A stretch of DNA of 64,000 nucleotides from positions 69,692-133,691 of the forward strand of contig WVYN01000050.1 in NCBI GenBank assembly GCA_011772965.1. Reading direction: 5' to 3'. Position numbers and translations under genes: made by a program. Below, piece after piece: positions 1 through 8,585 of the stretch (position 1 is its first letter; each line of letters opens with the position of its first letter). The stretch is from Gammaproteobacteria bacterium (lineage in GTDB: Bacteria > Pseudomonadota > Gammaproteobacteria > Eutrophobiales > Eutrophobiaceae). The notes under the pieces were generated by a model, which made no database searches, had not been told where the DNA came from, and was given only the letters and a program-made list of their open reading frames with translations.

Positions 1-503
1 AGTAACGGTTCCAAGACTTCACTGTTACCGGCATTCGGATCGGTCACTGCCACGTCCCAGAGAACTTTGCCGGTTTTTTGTTCCAGGGCAATCAAGCGTG
101 CATCGATTGTGACCGTGTAAACCTTGCCATTGGCAAGCGCCGGTCCGCGGTTGGCCGGCCCGCAACAATAATTTTGATGGCGAAGTTCATGCACGTAGCG
201 CCAAATTGTGTTGCCTGATGTTGCATCGACTGCCATGACGTCATTGAATGGTGTGGTGAGATACATGACACCATCCTTGACGATAGGTGAAGTTTGAAAC
301 GTGCCTTTGCGACCGGTGTTGATCTTCCAGGCCAGTTTCAGGTTAGCGACCGTCTGCTCATTGATTTGATCAAGTGAACTGTAACGCTGGTTGTTCAGAT
401 CTTGTCCATACAGTGCCCAGTCTTTATTTGTGATAGATTCAGTCGGATTATTGCAAGCAGCAAGCAGGAGCAACAGGCATGTGCACAAGGGAATACGAAT
501 CAT
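1..503 (-). CDS. PQQ-dependent alcohol dehydrogenase-like lipoprotein, N-terminal part (cut by window edge)
   Basis: This is the first 167 codons of a quinoprotein dehydrogenase; the rest lies before base 1. The N-terminus has a short hydrophobic segment ending in LLAAC, a lipoprotein signal, so the enzyme is probably anchored to a membrane facing the periplasm. The mature part opens with a WALYGQDLNNQRYSSL segment typical of PQQ alcohol dehydrogenases. A vicinal Cys-Cys pair in YCCGPANRGPA matches the position of the disulfide that stacks over PQQ in this family. The repeated pattern of A(L)D/EQ.TGKxLW is the propeller-blade signature. The catalytic Asp region is outside the window, so calcium versus lanthanide dependence cannot be read. 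The first ATG is at 501-503 on the minus strand; no strong ribosome binding site is visible. It is separate from the xoxF gene at 12123 and clearly a different paralogue. Confidence 0.85.
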   Translation of the reverse strand, partial: MIRIPLCTCLLLLLAACNNPTESITNKDWALYGQDLNNQRYSSLDQINEQTVANLKLAWKINTGRKGTFQTSPIVKDGVMYLTTPFNDVMAVDATSGNTIWRYVHELRHQNYCCGPANRGPALANGKVYTVTIDARLIALEQKTGKVLWDVAVTDPNAGNSEVLEPL

Positions 504-632
504 CAAGGCTATCCAATGTTGTTATTGAAAAAAACCGAAAGACTGCCAGAGCAGCATCAGGACAATGATTTAACTGATATTATAGACTGTTGCGTTTTTT
601 GCAAACTCCAGTAAAGAGTTAAGATTCGTCTC

Positions 633-1556
633 ATGATCAACCTGACCCGCTTGTTTCCAGTCCTGGCCATTGTTGTCTCTGTGGTCGCCGTAAATTTTCC
701 GCAACTGCTATCAAACATGGGATCGGCCATTGTGCCCTTGCTGGGACTGGTGATGTTCGGCATGGGTATCACGCTGCTGCCGGCTGACTTCATGCGGGTG
801 TTTCGCCGTCCGGCCATAGTATTAGTTGGAGTCTCGTTACAATTCATCCTGATGCCCCTGATTGCCTGGCTGATCAGCAAGAGCATGGATCTGCCCACGA
901 TCATCATGGCCGGTCTCGTGGTTGTTGGCGCCTGCCCGGGTGGTACCGCATCCAATGTCATTTGCTACCTGGCGAGAGGTGATGTTGCCCTGTCGATTAC
1001 CCTGACCACGTGTTCCACGATCGCGGCCGTGCTCCTGACGCCGCTACTTACCTGGCTTTATATTGGCCAAAGTGTGGATGTCCCGGTGCTGGCCATGATC
1101 AAGGATATCATGCTGGTCGTCATTTGCCCGGTGTTACTAGGCGTGCTGTGCAATCGTTTTGCAGGACAATTTTTCAATCGGTTGAAAACCATTTTTCCGC
1201 TGGTCTCGATGCTGACCATTATATTGATCATCGGGATCATCATGGCCCTAAACCATGAACAGTTAAACCGGTATGTGTTGCCGGTTGCGATCGCGGTCAT
1301 CCTGCACAACCTGCTGGGGTTCCTCTGTGGTTATAGTATACCGGCCGCGCTGGGTTATGACCGGCAAACTTGTCGCACCCTGGCCATTGAAGTCGGCATG
1401 CAAAACTCGGGGCTGGGTGTGGCACTGGCCAGCAAGTATTTTTCTCCGGTCGCAGGCTTGCCCGGGGCGTTGTTCAGCATCTGGCACAATATTTCCGGTG
1501 CGACACTGGCAGCCCTCTGGGCAGGCAAACAAGAACCGCTGAGCAAACACGCATGA
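633..1556 (+). CDS. BASS (bile acid:sodium symporter) family transporter
   Basis: A 307-residue, almost wholly hydrophobic protein with about nine or ten predicted membrane spans. The pattern fits the bile acid:sodium symporter (SBF) superfamily: a Gly-rich central stretch (GACPGGTASNVICYLARGDVA) with the family's conserved cross-over segment, and a second conserved block near the C-terminus (EVGMQNSGLGVALASKYF). Members move bile acids, pantoate, pyruvate or other organic anions with sodium. The substrate cannot be assigned from sequence, and the neighbours give no clue. Its end overlaps the start of the following lipoprotein gene by 4 bases (ATGA), so the two are probably cotranscribed and translationally coupled. 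Confidence 0.85.
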   Translation: MINLTRLFPVLAIVVSVVAVNFPQLLSNMGSAIVPLLGLVMFGMGITLLPADFMRVFRRPAIVLVGVSLQFILMPLIAWLISKSMDLPTIIMAGLVVVGACPGGTASNVICYLARGDVALSITLTTCSTIAAVLLTPLLTWLYIGQSVDVPVLAMIKDIMLVVICPVLLGVLCNRFAGQFFNRLKTIFPLVSMLTIILIIGIIMALNHEQLNRYVLPVAIAVILHNLLGFLCGYSIPAALGYDRQTCRTLAIEVGMQNSGLGVALASKYFSPVAGLPGALFSIWHNISGATLAALWAGKQEPLSKHA

Positions 1557-2260
1557 TAACGCGCCTGCGAATACGGACCCTATTAGTGAGCGGCCTGTTG
1601 TTAATGTGCTCGGCTTGCAGTGAGCCGCCGGATAATTATTTTCCACTCGACCCTGGCCGTTACTGGCGATACGAGATGTCTTATCAAACCATGGACGGTA
1701 CGTTTGACGGTGTCTATGCCGTAGAAAATCTCACGGCAGAGGTCAGGGATGATACTAGGCACTATATACGGCGTTTGCTCGATGGCTCGTTGAATTATTT
1801 CGAGATCCGGGATGATGGTATCCTGCTCACCGGGCGCGAAAAAACCATCAATCTGAACACCACAAATGTTGATGAACAGCAATATCTTTTCAAGTATCCG
1901 CTGCAAGAGGGCACCCGCTGGAATGAAGAGACGGTATCCAAGGTGCTCATCAAGACCGGGCCGCCACAGAAAACGGAATTTCATATCCGCGCGAAGGTGG
2001 AACTGGATGCCGTGATTGAAAGCATGAGTGATACCGTGTCAGTCCCGGCCGGCCGTTTCAAAAATTGCATGCGGGTTTCATTTAACGGCAAGAGTTTCGT
2101 CAACGCCGGCAATTACGTGGGCGGTACCGTGGTCACGATCAAGGAGACCAACTGGTATGCCCCGGGCGTCGGGCTGGTGAAATCGAACCGTGTAGAAACC
2201 ACCACCAGCAGGGCACTGGACCGGGGCGAATTGACACTGGAGCTGGAATCCTACCGCTGA
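1553..2260 (+). CDS. Putative lipoprotein of unknown function
   Basis: A 235-residue protein with a cleavable lipoprotein signal: a basic start, a hydrophobic core, then the lipobox CSAC, giving a mature N-terminal Cys near residue 22. The mature part is soluble and rich in beta-strand-like alternation, beginning with YFPLDPGRYWRYEMSY. I do not recognise a specific enzyme family. It starts inside the last codons of the BASS transporter gene (4-base overlap), which suggests coupled expression. Its 3' end overlaps the convergent fau gene by 10 bases. Confidence 0.75.
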   Translation: MITRLRIRTLLVSGLLLMCSACSEPPDNYFPLDPGRYWRYEMSYQTMDGTFDGVYAVENLTAEVRDDTRHYIRRLLDGSLNYFEIRDDGILLTGREKTINLNTTNVDEQQYLFKYPLQEGTRWNEETVSKVLIKTGPPQKTEFHIRAKVELDAVIESMSDTVSVPAGRFKNCMRVSFNGKSFVNAGNYVGGTVVTIKETNWYAPGVGLVKSNRVETTTSRALDRGELTLELESYR

Positions 2261-2838
2261 TGTTTTGCGGTCCGGATGACCTCGTTTTCAGTCACGATCA
2301 GGTCCACTGGTAAATCGGTATCTTCTGTGGGTAGTTCATCCAGCAATTGGACCCCGAAGGCGAGAGCGATCTTGTATTTTACCGGGTGGTTAGCAAACCA
2401 CGTATCGTAATAACCTCGCCCGTAACCAATCCGATGACCCGCCCGGGTGAATCCCAGGCCCGGGGTGATCGCGAGATCAAACGGCCCGGGATGCGGCTCA
2501 AGCGAGGCTGGTGTCAGTATCTCTATGGCATCCTTTTCCAGTTCATCCCAGCCATGGAAGGGGACCGCCAGCATCGGTTTGCCGGACACGATCTTGGGCA
2601 CCGCCAGGTCCTTGCGGTCAGCGAGAAAGTACTTTAACAAACCATGTGTATCCACCTCATTAAAATAGGAAATAAAGCAGAAGATGGTCTGGGCATTGGC
2701 GACCTCGTCCAGCGCCAGTAGGCGATCCCGGATGGTTTCTGAATCGGTCTGTCGCCGGGATTCGGGAAGGGCTGCCCGGGCGGCCTTGAGTTGCTGGCGA
2801 ACGGCCTGTTTGCGGGCCTGGATGCTGTTATCTGACAA
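2251..2838 (-). CDS. fau: 5-formyltetrahydrofolate cyclo-ligase
   Basis: A 195-residue protein of the MTHFS/YgfA family, which converts 5-formyl-tetrahydrofolate to 5,10-methenyl-tetrahydrofolate using ATP. Family marks seen here are a basic N-terminal helix (RKQAVRQQLKAARAAL), the central DLAITPGLGFTRAGHRIGYG segment and the glycine-rich GYGRGYYDTW loop, followed by a family-typical LLDELPTEDTDLPVDLIVTE end. It appears to start at TTG (2836-2838), with GGGAGAA about 7 bases upstream; no ATG fits the N-terminus. The gene is divergent from rpsP. In a methylotroph it salvages folate C1 units and is separate from the H4MPT pathway encoded further along. Confidence 0.93.
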   Translation of the reverse strand: MSDNSIQARKQAVRQQLKAARAALPESRRQTDSETIRDRLLALDEVANAQTIFCFISYFNEVDTHGLLKYFLADRKDLAVPKIVSGKPMLAVPFHGWDELEKDAIEILTPASLEPHPGPFDLAITPGLGFTRAGHRIGYGRGYYDTWFANHPVKYKIALAFGVQLLDELPTEDTDLPVDLIVTENEVIRTAKHQR

Positions 2839-2960
2839 TACGTTCTCCCGGGTTGGGTTTTCCTTTCTTTTTCAGTAATTTTCCGTAGAATATGCGCCTT
2901 TTTCAGGCAGGCAACTGCCGCCAAATTTTAAGGAAATAAAATTCTGAGGTCATTAACCGA

Positions 2961-3209
2961 ATGGTAACAATCAGATTATCAAGAACTGGCACCAAGGGCC
3001 GTCCTTTCTATCACATCGTGGTCGTCGACAGCCGTACCAAGCGTGGTGGTCGTTCCCTGGAACGCCTGGGTTTCTTTAATCCCGTGGCCAGTGGCAACGA
3101 GGAAAAGTTGAGGATCGATACGGCGCGTGTGGATTACTGGAAATCAAATGGCGCACAAACCTCGGAGCGCGTGGAAAAGCTGCTCAAGGATTATTCAGCA
3201 AGCGCCTGA
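2961..3209 (+). CDS. rpsP: 30S ribosomal protein S16
   Basis: An 82-residue protein, the usual length for bacterial S16. It opens with [20 protein letters not shown] and includes the DSR.KRGGR.LE.LG.FNP block diagnostic of S16. It heads the conserved rpsP-rimM-trmD-rplS operon. A plausible promoter -10 element (TAGAAT, 2886-2891) lies upstream, with AAGGAAAT around 2930 in the leader. The start is the ATG at 2961. Confidence 0.98.
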   Translation: MVTIRLSRTGTKGRPFYHIVVVDSRTKRGGRSLERLGFFNPVASGNEEKLRIDTARVDYWKSNGAQTSERVEKLLKDYSASA

Positions 3210-3278
3210 ATATGAATTCAAATCAGCCACAGCGCTGATAAAATTAACAACAGATCCTGGGCTTCCCGCTGGTGGGTC

Positions 3279-3794
3279 ATGATGGAGGGAGAAACAGGAA
3301 AATTATTGTTGGGCCGTATTTCCGGTATTTATGGCGTCAAGGGTTGGATTAGGGTGTTTTCCTATACCCGGCCAGCAGAGAACATATTGAATTACCCGTT
3401 CTGGTACCTGAAACACCGGGATGATGAAACGTTACATAAAGTCAGGGAAGGCAGAACCCAGGGCAAAGGGCTGGTGGTCAGCCTGGAAGGGATTGAAGAC
3501 AGGGACACTGCCCGGTTACTGGTTGGTGCAGACATTTATATAGAGCGTGACCAGTTGCCATCCTTACCCGAGGGAGAATATTACTGGACTGACTTGCTGG
3601 GATTACAGGTCATCAACCGACAGGGTCAAAGCCTGGGCGAGGTGGTTGAGATCCTGGAAACCGGTGCCCACGATGTACTGGTGGTAAAAGGCGAGGGCCG
3701 GGAGTTGATCCCGTGGGTATGGGGAACCTACCTACTGGATGTGGACTTGGAGGCTGGCAGGATTACCGTGGATTGGCAAGGGCTGGGTGACTGA
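3279..3794 (+). CDS. rimM: 16S rRNA processing protein RimM
   Basis: A 171-residue ribosome maturation factor that binds S19 and assists 30S head assembly. It has the N-terminal RimM barrel ([21 protein letters not shown]) and a C-terminal PRC-barrel domain ([11 protein letters not shown], then [19 protein letters not shown]). Two adjacent ATG codons (3279 and 3282) are possible starts. The gene lies 69 bases after rpsP, and its stop overlaps the start of trmD by one base (TGATG), as is usual in this operon. Confidence 0.96.
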   Translation: MMEGETGKLLLGRISGIYGVKGWIRVFSYTRPAENILNYPFWYLKHRDDETLHKVREGRTQGKGLVVSLEGIEDRDTARLLVGADIYIERDQLPSLPEGEYYWTDLLGLQVINRQGQSLGEVVEILETGAHDVLVVKGEGRELIPWVWGTYLLDVDLEAGRITVDWQGLGD

Positions 3795-4534
3795 TGCAAA
3801 TAGCTGTAATTACCCTTTTCCCGGAGATGCTGGATGCCATCACGCAATACGGGATTACCGGTAGGGCCGTGAAACAGGGCCTGCTCCGGGTCAGGGCCTG
3901 GAACCCGCGTGATTATACCGAGGACAGGCACCAGACAGTCGATGATCGGCCATATGGGGGTGGTCCCGGTATGGTGATGATGGTGGAGCCCCTGGCCAGG
4001 GCCATCCGGGCGGCCCGAAAAGGTTTATCCGGCAACCAGCGGGTGATTCATCTTTCACCCCAGGGCAGGCGACTGAACCAGGCCGGGGTCATGGAACTGG
4101 CGGCACTGGACAACCTGGTCCTGCTGGCCGGTCGCTATGAGGGGATTGATGAACGCCTCATCAAGGAATATGTTGATGAGGAATGGTCGATTGGCGATTA
4201 TGTCCTCAGTGGCGGCGAACTGGCCGCGATGGTAGTAATCGACGCCATTACCCGGGTCATGCCCGGCGCGCTGGGACATGAGGATTCCGCGCTCAACGAT
4301 TCGTTTTTTAACGGCTTGCTGGATTTTCCTCAATACACCCGGCCGGAAGAATATGCAGGACACAAGGTGCCGGAGGTGTTATTGAGCGGTGATCATGAGA
4401 AGATTCGCCGCTGGCGTCTCAAGCAAGCTTTGGGCCGGACCTGGCTGAGGCGGCCCGACTTGCTCAACGTATTGACACTTAACGAGGAGCAGGAAGAATT
4501 ACTGGATGAATTCAAGCGCAATCACAACGCCTGA
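3794..4534 (+). CDS. trmD: tRNA (guanine37-N1)-methyltransferase
   Basis: A 246-residue SPOUT-family methyltransferase that makes m1G37 in tRNAs from S-adenosylmethionine. The trefoil-knot motifs are present in order: [13 protein letters not shown] near the N-terminus, then [14 protein letters not shown] and [16 protein letters not shown] around residues 110-150, followed by [11 protein letters not shown]. Length and order match E. coli TrmD. It is coupled to rimM by a one-base overlap and followed by rplS. Confidence 0.98.
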   Translation: MQIAVITLFPEMLDAITQYGITGRAVKQGLLRVRAWNPRDYTEDRHQTVDDRPYGGGPGMVMMVEPLARAIRAARKGLSGNQRVIHLSPQGRRLNQAGVMELAALDNLVLLAGRYEGIDERLIKEYVDEEWSIGDYVLSGGELAAMVVIDAITRVMPGALGHEDSALNDSFFNGLLDFPQYTRPEEYAGHKVPEVLLSGDHEKIRRWRLKQALGRTWLRRPDLLNVLTLNEEQEELLDEFKRNHNA

Positions 4535-4575
4535 TGAGTTAAAGAATTGATGACGACTTTTTTGGAGCAGTGGCT

Positions 4576-4932
4576 ATGAGCAACATAATCGAACAACTGG
4601 AAAGTGAACAGATGACCCGTAAGATCCCGGAGTTTGCCGCTGGCGATACCGTGGTGGTGGACGTAAAGGTGAAAGAAGGCCAGCGTGAACGTCTGCAGGC
4701 CTATGAGGGCGTGGTTATAGCCGTTAAAAACCGGGGTCTGAATTCATCGTTTACGGTCCGCAAGATTTCCTACGGCGAAGGCGTGGAGCGCGTATTCCAG
4801 ACTTACAGTCCTTCGATTGCCTCCATCAAGGTCAAACGCCGTGGTGACGTACGCCGGGCCAAGCTTTATTACATGCGGGAACGTTCCGGTAAGTCCGCCC
4901 GCATCAAGGAAAAAATCAAGACGTCCTCATAA
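4576..4932 (+). CDS. rplS: 50S ribosomal protein L19
   Basis: A 118-residue L19 with the typical start MSNIIEQLE and the family blocks [33 protein letters not shown] and HSPSI-like [25 protein letters not shown]. The ATG at 4576 is preferred over the in-frame GTG at 4570 because TTGGAG at 4562-4567 lies at a good distance and the protein then matches the family N-terminus. Last gene of the rpsP operon, followed by a strong hairpin. Confidence 0.97.
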   Translation: MSNIIEQLESEQMTRKIPEFAAGDTVVVDVKVKEGQRERLQAYEGVVIAVKNRGLNSSFTVRKISYGEGVERVFQTYSPSIASIKVKRRGDVRRAKLYYMRERSGKSARIKEKIKTSS

Positions 4933-4944
4933 GACGAATCATCA

Positions 4945-4969
4945 CCAGGCCCGGGATTCCCGGGCCTGG
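4945..4969 (+). terminator. Hairpin after rplS
   Basis: A perfect 11-base-pair inverted repeat, CCAGGCCCGGG with loop ATT and CCCGGGCCTGG, starts 12 bases after the rplS stop. The T-run after it is poor (CTGTTAT), so it may act as a terminator, a 3' stabilising hairpin, or both. Confidence 0.7.
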
Positions 4970-5006
4970 CTGTTATCGGGGCAGCGGTCTTGTATACTTG
5001 GCAGGC

Positions 5007-5486
5007 ATGAAACAGCCTGCGCGAATCACCAGTCAATATCGGGCGCCATTTGGTCCCGTCACATTTACGGTCCAGGATGGACATGTCATCAACGTAGAAT
5101 TACTCAAGGAATCTTCCGGAAAAAATCCAGGTGCCGAAAAGCTTCCCGCAGTCCGGAACATGAAGCGCTATCTGGATGATTATTTCTCATCACGTCAACC
5201 GGCCCATCCCAAGTTGTTTATTCAGGGTACTGAATTCCAGAAACGTATCTGGGAAACCATGCTCAAAATTCCCCCTGGTCAGATCCGCACCTACGGGGAA
5301 CTGGCCAGAGAACTGCACACTGGTAGTCGTGCCGTAGCCCAAGCCTGCCGCTGCAACCCGCTGCCACTGATCATTCCCTGTCACCGGGTGGTGGCCGCAA
5401 ACGGGATCGGCGGATTCATGGGCAAGCGTCAGCAGGTGGACGTCAAGCGCTGGCTGTTGGCACACGAAGGCGTGCATGTCCACTAA
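5007..5486 (+). CDS. ogt: Methylated-DNA--protein-cysteine methyltransferase
   Basis: A 159-residue O6-alkylguanine-DNA alkyltransferase that transfers the alkyl group from damaged guanine to its own cysteine. The DNA-binding helix-turn-helix (GQIRTYGELAREL), the Arg/Asn finger region (GSRAVAQACRCNPLPL) and the active site IPCHRVV (acceptor near C125) are all present. The ATG at 5007 is chosen; an in-frame TTG at 4998 gives only three more residues. A TATACT element at 4993-4998 sits so close that a transcript from it would be nearly leaderless. The end overlaps xerD by 11 bases. Confidence 0.95.
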   Translation: MKQPARITSQYRAPFGPVTFTVQDGHVINVELLKESSGKNPGAEKLPAVRNMKRYLDDYFSSRQPAHPKLFIQGTEFQKRIWETMLKIPPGQIRTYGELARELHTGSRAVAQACRCNPLPLIIPCHRVVAANGIGGFMGKRQQVDVKRWLLAHEGVHVH

Positions 5487-6384
5487 AGAGGATGAGGCAA
5501 GCTGGGCAGAGCAGCAGATAGCCACCTTCCTGGATACCCTGTGGATGGAACATGGCGTTTCTGACAATACCCTAACGGCCTACCGGACCGACCTTACCCA
5601 CTTTTCCGACTGGCTGAATCAGCAGGGCGATAATCTGCAATCGGCCGACGACGGTCTGATCCGACTCTACCTGGCTGCGCTGGGCCGATATTCCACCCGG
5701 ACCCTGTCCCGGCGCCTCTCCAGTATTCGGCGCTTTTACAGGTACATGCTCCGTGAAGCCCTGATTACCACTGACCCTTCTGCCGGCGTGGAATCGCCGA
5801 GACTCGGCCGGCCTCTGCCCAGGTCCCTCAGCGAAGCAGAAGTGGAGGCACTGCTGGATGCGCCGGATACCGAGACTGTCCTGGGTCTGCGCGACCGCGC
5901 CATGCTCGAGGTGCTTTATGCCAGTGGCTTGCGGGTCAGCGAACTGGTCGGCTTGACTATCACCCAGCTCAATCTCAGGCAGGGACTGGTAAGAATCATT
6001 GGCAAAGGCAACAAGGAACGCCTGGTTCCTCTGGGGGCGGAAGCGCTGGATTGGCTGGAGCGTTACCTGAAGACGGGTCGTCCCGAGCTGGTCGATGTTA
6101 GCGGATCAGACGCCGTATTTCCCAGCCGCCGGGGCACACAAATGACGCGGCAGACCTTCTGGTATAGTATCAAGCGCTATGCCCAACAGGCCGAGATCAG
6201 CAAGCCGTTGTCCCCGCACGTAATCCGCCATGCCTTTGCCACCCATCTCCTGAATCACGGTGCTGACCTACGGGCCGTACAAATGTTACTCGGGCATACT
6301 GACATATCCACCACCCAGATATACACGCACGTGGCCAGGGAACGTCTGAAAAATTTACATGCAGAACATCACCCCCGTGGTTGA
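5476..6384 (+). CDS. xerD: Site-specific tyrosine recombinase XerD
   Basis: A 302-residue tyrosine recombinase for resolving chromosome dimers at dif. It has an N-terminal SAM-like domain (residues 10-95) and a catalytic domain with R153 (SGLRVSE), the Lys in GKGNKERLVPL, H248 and R251 (HVIRHAF), H274 (LLGHTD) and the nucleophile Y283 (IYTHV). XerC and XerD are similar, but dsbC lies just downstream, as in the enterobacterial xerD-dsbC order, favouring XerD. Size and context indicate a core gene and not a phage integrase. Confidence 0.93.
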   Translation: MSTKEDEASWAEQQIATFLDTLWMEHGVSDNTLTAYRTDLTHFSDWLNQQGDNLQSADDGLIRLYLAALGRYSTRTLSRRLSSIRRFYRYMLREALITTDPSAGVESPRLGRPLPRSLSEAEVEALLDAPDTETVLGLRDRAMLEVLYASGLRVSELVGLTITQLNLRQGLVRIIGKGNKERLVPLGAEALDWLERYLKTGRPELVDVSGSDAVFPSRRGTQMTRQTFWYSIKRYAQQAEISKPLSPHVIRHAFATHLLNHGADLRAVQMLLGHTDISTTQIYTHVARERLKNLHAEHHPRG

Positions 6385-6433
6385 ACCACCGTCTGATAGG
6401 ACAATCCAATTGTCAGGTGAGTACGGGATTCAC

Positions 6434-6877
6434 ATGTTGCGCCACGAATTTACTTTTATGTTTTGTTGCCTGCTCTGTACTACGGTATCTGCCGCGGAGG
6501 TATATAAGTGGGAAGATGAGCAGGAGCGGGTGCATTATAGTCACAAACCGCCTGACGATGGTGCAGACGCGATCGAAATCAAACCTCATCATGAAGCTGA
6601 TCAGGCTACCCTGAAGCGGATCGAGAAAAATGAAAAGCTGCTGCGTGTCTATGAAGAGGAACGCCAGATCAGCAAGCAAGAGGCCATGGAAGCCAGAAAA
6701 GAAGAAGAGGAAAGGAGGAAACAATGCACTAGAGCGAAAAAAGCCCTGGATAATTTGGACTACGCTGGTCGCTTGTATCGCCTGAATGAAAACGGTGAGA
6801 AGCTATTCTTGTCCGAGGAAGAGCGGAATAATGAAAAACAAGCCATCAGGAAACAAATGAAAAAAGTCTGTACCTGA
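6434..6877 (+). CDS. DUF4124-type secreted protein
   Basis: A 147-residue protein with a signal peptide (MLRHEFTFMFCCLLCTTVSA) followed directly by AEVYKWEDEQERVHYSHKPP, the W.D..G..HYSD.PP-like pattern of the DUF4124 domain of proteobacterial envelope proteins. After it comes a highly charged segment with coiled-coil character (residues 55-100, rich in Glu, Lys and Arg). The ATG at 6434 is preferred over the upstream in-frame ATG at 6359 because it begins the signal peptide and avoids overlap with xerD. Function unknown. Confidence 0.75.
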   Translation: MLRHEFTFMFCCLLCTTVSAAEVYKWEDEQERVHYSHKPPDDGADAIEIKPHHEADQATLKRIEKNEKLLRVYEEERQISKQEAMEARKEEEERRKQCTRAKKALDNLDYAGRLYRLNENGEKLFLSEEERNNEKQAIRKQMKKVCT

Positions 6878-6946
6878 AATGAGAACTCTATGTCAGCGAT
6901 ATTTTGAAATATTTGATATTATTGAACTGACTGACATGAAATTGGT

Positions 6947-7690
6947 ATGAGAAGCATCCAGACAATGAAACCACTAGCCATCAAAGTATTTTTTTTACTG
7001 ACTCTATTGCTTGTGCCACAGGCGTTTGCCGTCGACGCCTCGGTGGAGAAGCAGATCAGGGAGACGCTGGCCTCAGTGGTGCCCGAGGAACAGGTTACCC
7101 GCATCCGGCCGACACCGTTCAAGGATTTGTATGAAGTCCTGCTCGGACCCAATGTCGTCTATATATCTGGTGATGGTCGCTACATCCTCAAGGGTGATTT
7201 GCTGGATATGCAATCTCGGGAAAACATCAGTGAAAGGGAACGGAAGCTGGCCAGAAAAAATGTTCTGGAGTCATTGTCGGAGAGGGATTTTATAGAATTC
7301 AGCCCGGCTGGTGCCGATCACCTGCTCTATGTATTTACTGACATCAAATGCGGTTATTGTCGCAAGCTTCACCAGGACGTCCCTGAACTCAATTCAAAGG
7401 GAATTGGTGTGCGCTATCTTGCCTATCCCCGTGGCGGTATGGGTACTGACGCCTCACGTACCATGGAGTCTGTATGGTGTGCCAAAGACCGGCAACAAGC
7501 CCTGACTGATGCCAAAAGTGACAAAGAAGTTGAACCCAAGCGCTGCAATAATCCGGTCGCCAATGAATATGAACTGGGAAGAAGGTTTGGTATCCGGGGT
7601 ACGCCGGCCATCTTCACGGATGATGGCGAAGGTTTGAGAGGTTACCTTCCTCCTCACGAGATTGAAGAGATACTCAACGAGCAACCCTGA
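6947..7690 (+). CDS. dsbC: Thiol:disulfide interchange protein DsbC
   Basis: A 247-residue periplasmic disulfide isomerase/reductase of the DsbC/DsbG family. A signal peptide (VFFLLTLLLVPQAFA) is followed by the dimerisation domain and a thioredoxin fold with the redox pair C135-C138 in KCGYCRKLH. The cis-proline loop RGTPAIFTDDG is near the C-terminus. Family members keep misfolded disulfides repaired through DsbD. A second start at 6965 (MKPLAIKVFF) is possible and would give a more ordinary signal peptide. The xerD-dsbC proximity, here interrupted by one small gene, is conserved in gammaproteobacteria. Confidence 0.93.
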   Translation: MRSIQTMKPLAIKVFFLLTLLLVPQAFAVDASVEKQIRETLASVVPEEQVTRIRPTPFKDLYEVLLGPNVVYISGDGRYILKGDLLDMQSRENISERERKLARKNVLESLSERDFIEFSPAGADHLLYVFTDIKCGYCRKLHQDVPELNSKGIGVRYLAYPRGGMGTDASRTMESVWCAKDRQQALTDAKSDKEVEPKRCNNPVANEYELGRRFGIRGTPAIFTDDGEGLRGYLPPHEIEEILNEQP

Positions 7691-7692
7691 AA

Positions 7693-8403
7693 TCAAAGCC
7701 CTTCCAGTTTCTGAATGATCGCGGTCGTCAACTTGCCATCATCGGTATGGTCAACCCTGACAGGGAGATAATTGAACTTGGGCGCGCACCAGATTATTAA
7801 CTTCCTGTCGTCATTTGGTTTAATGTTCTGTAACTTGATGGTCTCCAGTTCCCCCAGCGGTGTTTGCAGTTTCTCATTGGCCAGTCTTTCGAAATGATAG
7901 GTTTTCATTTTGCCGCCATCTGCAATTAAATAATCAATCGGGAATGGTTTTTCCGGAAGATCTCTCATGATGGCATACTGGTAAAGCAGTTTATCCAGCA
8001 TTCCCTTTTCCAGGGGCATCTTCCAGAGATTTTCGTTGACCCGGTTATAAATCACCTTCTTGTCCCAGTCAAAATCAATCCGGACCTTGCGGTGCTTTTT
8101 GCTCCTGGTCCTGTTGTAGGTATATTTTAGGGGATATAATTGGTTTTCCTCCAGTTTCCAGCGAGATTCTTCTACAATCTTGTCCTTGTAAAACACGGCA
8201 ACCAGACCGACCGTTTCCGTGTGTGAGCGGTATAGAAAATTACCATCAGGCAAACGGCTCATCGTGCGTTTCATTTCGGCGAGTTGAAAACCGCTGCTGA
8301 AAAGTTTATAGGTGGCTTTGAATGTGCCGACGTCCCCCGGAGCAGCCGTATGACCAGACTGCACAAGGCAAATCCACAGCAGGATAGTCCCTATTATTCT
8401 CAT
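7693..8403 (-). CDS. DUF3108 family periplasmic protein
   Basis: A 236-residue protein with an N-terminal signal peptide ending around GHTAA. The mature sequence has the DUF3108 pattern: an early TFKATYKLFSSGFQLAEMKR segment, a central run of paired beta-strands (PLKYTYNRTRSKKHRKVRIDF) and a final WCAPKFNYLPVRVDHTDDG block. Members are predicted beta-barrel-like periplasmic proteins of unknown role. It converges on dsbC with 2 bases between the stops. Confidence 0.8.
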   Translation of the reverse strand: MRIIGTILLWICLVQSGHTAAPGDVGTFKATYKLFSSGFQLAEMKRTMSRLPDGNFLYRSHTETVGLVAVFYKDKIVEESRWKLEENQLYPLKYTYNRTRSKKHRKVRIDFDWDKKVIYNRVNENLWKMPLEKGMLDKLLYQYAIMRDLPEKPFPIDYLIADGGKMKTYHFERLANEKLQTPLGELETIKLQNIKPNDDRKLIIWCAPKFNYLPVRVDHTDDGKLTTAIIQKLEGL

Positions 8404-8585
8404 TCTAAACCTTTAGACACAGCCAATATGTTAAAATTCAGCGCTCGGGACACTTCCGTCAGGAGATATTAATAGTATTCCAGTGTACCGCAAGCGGACA
8501 GATCGCCGTATGTGGCACATATGATGCATCAAACAACAAGCAGAAAATATTAACCACGCCACAGCTTTCAGGAAATCATTGAATC

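Noticed and set aside
2839-2960. Possible 6S RNA next to the 5-formyl-THF cyclo-ligase gene
   Set aside because: 6S RNA often neighbours this gene, but only 122 bases lie here before rpsP, shorter than a 6S RNA and without its long-stem pattern.
5476-6384. Tyrosine recombinase as a sign of a mobile element
   Set aside because: Length, catalytic residues and the nearby dsbC identify housekeeping XerD; no att sites or phage genes are close.
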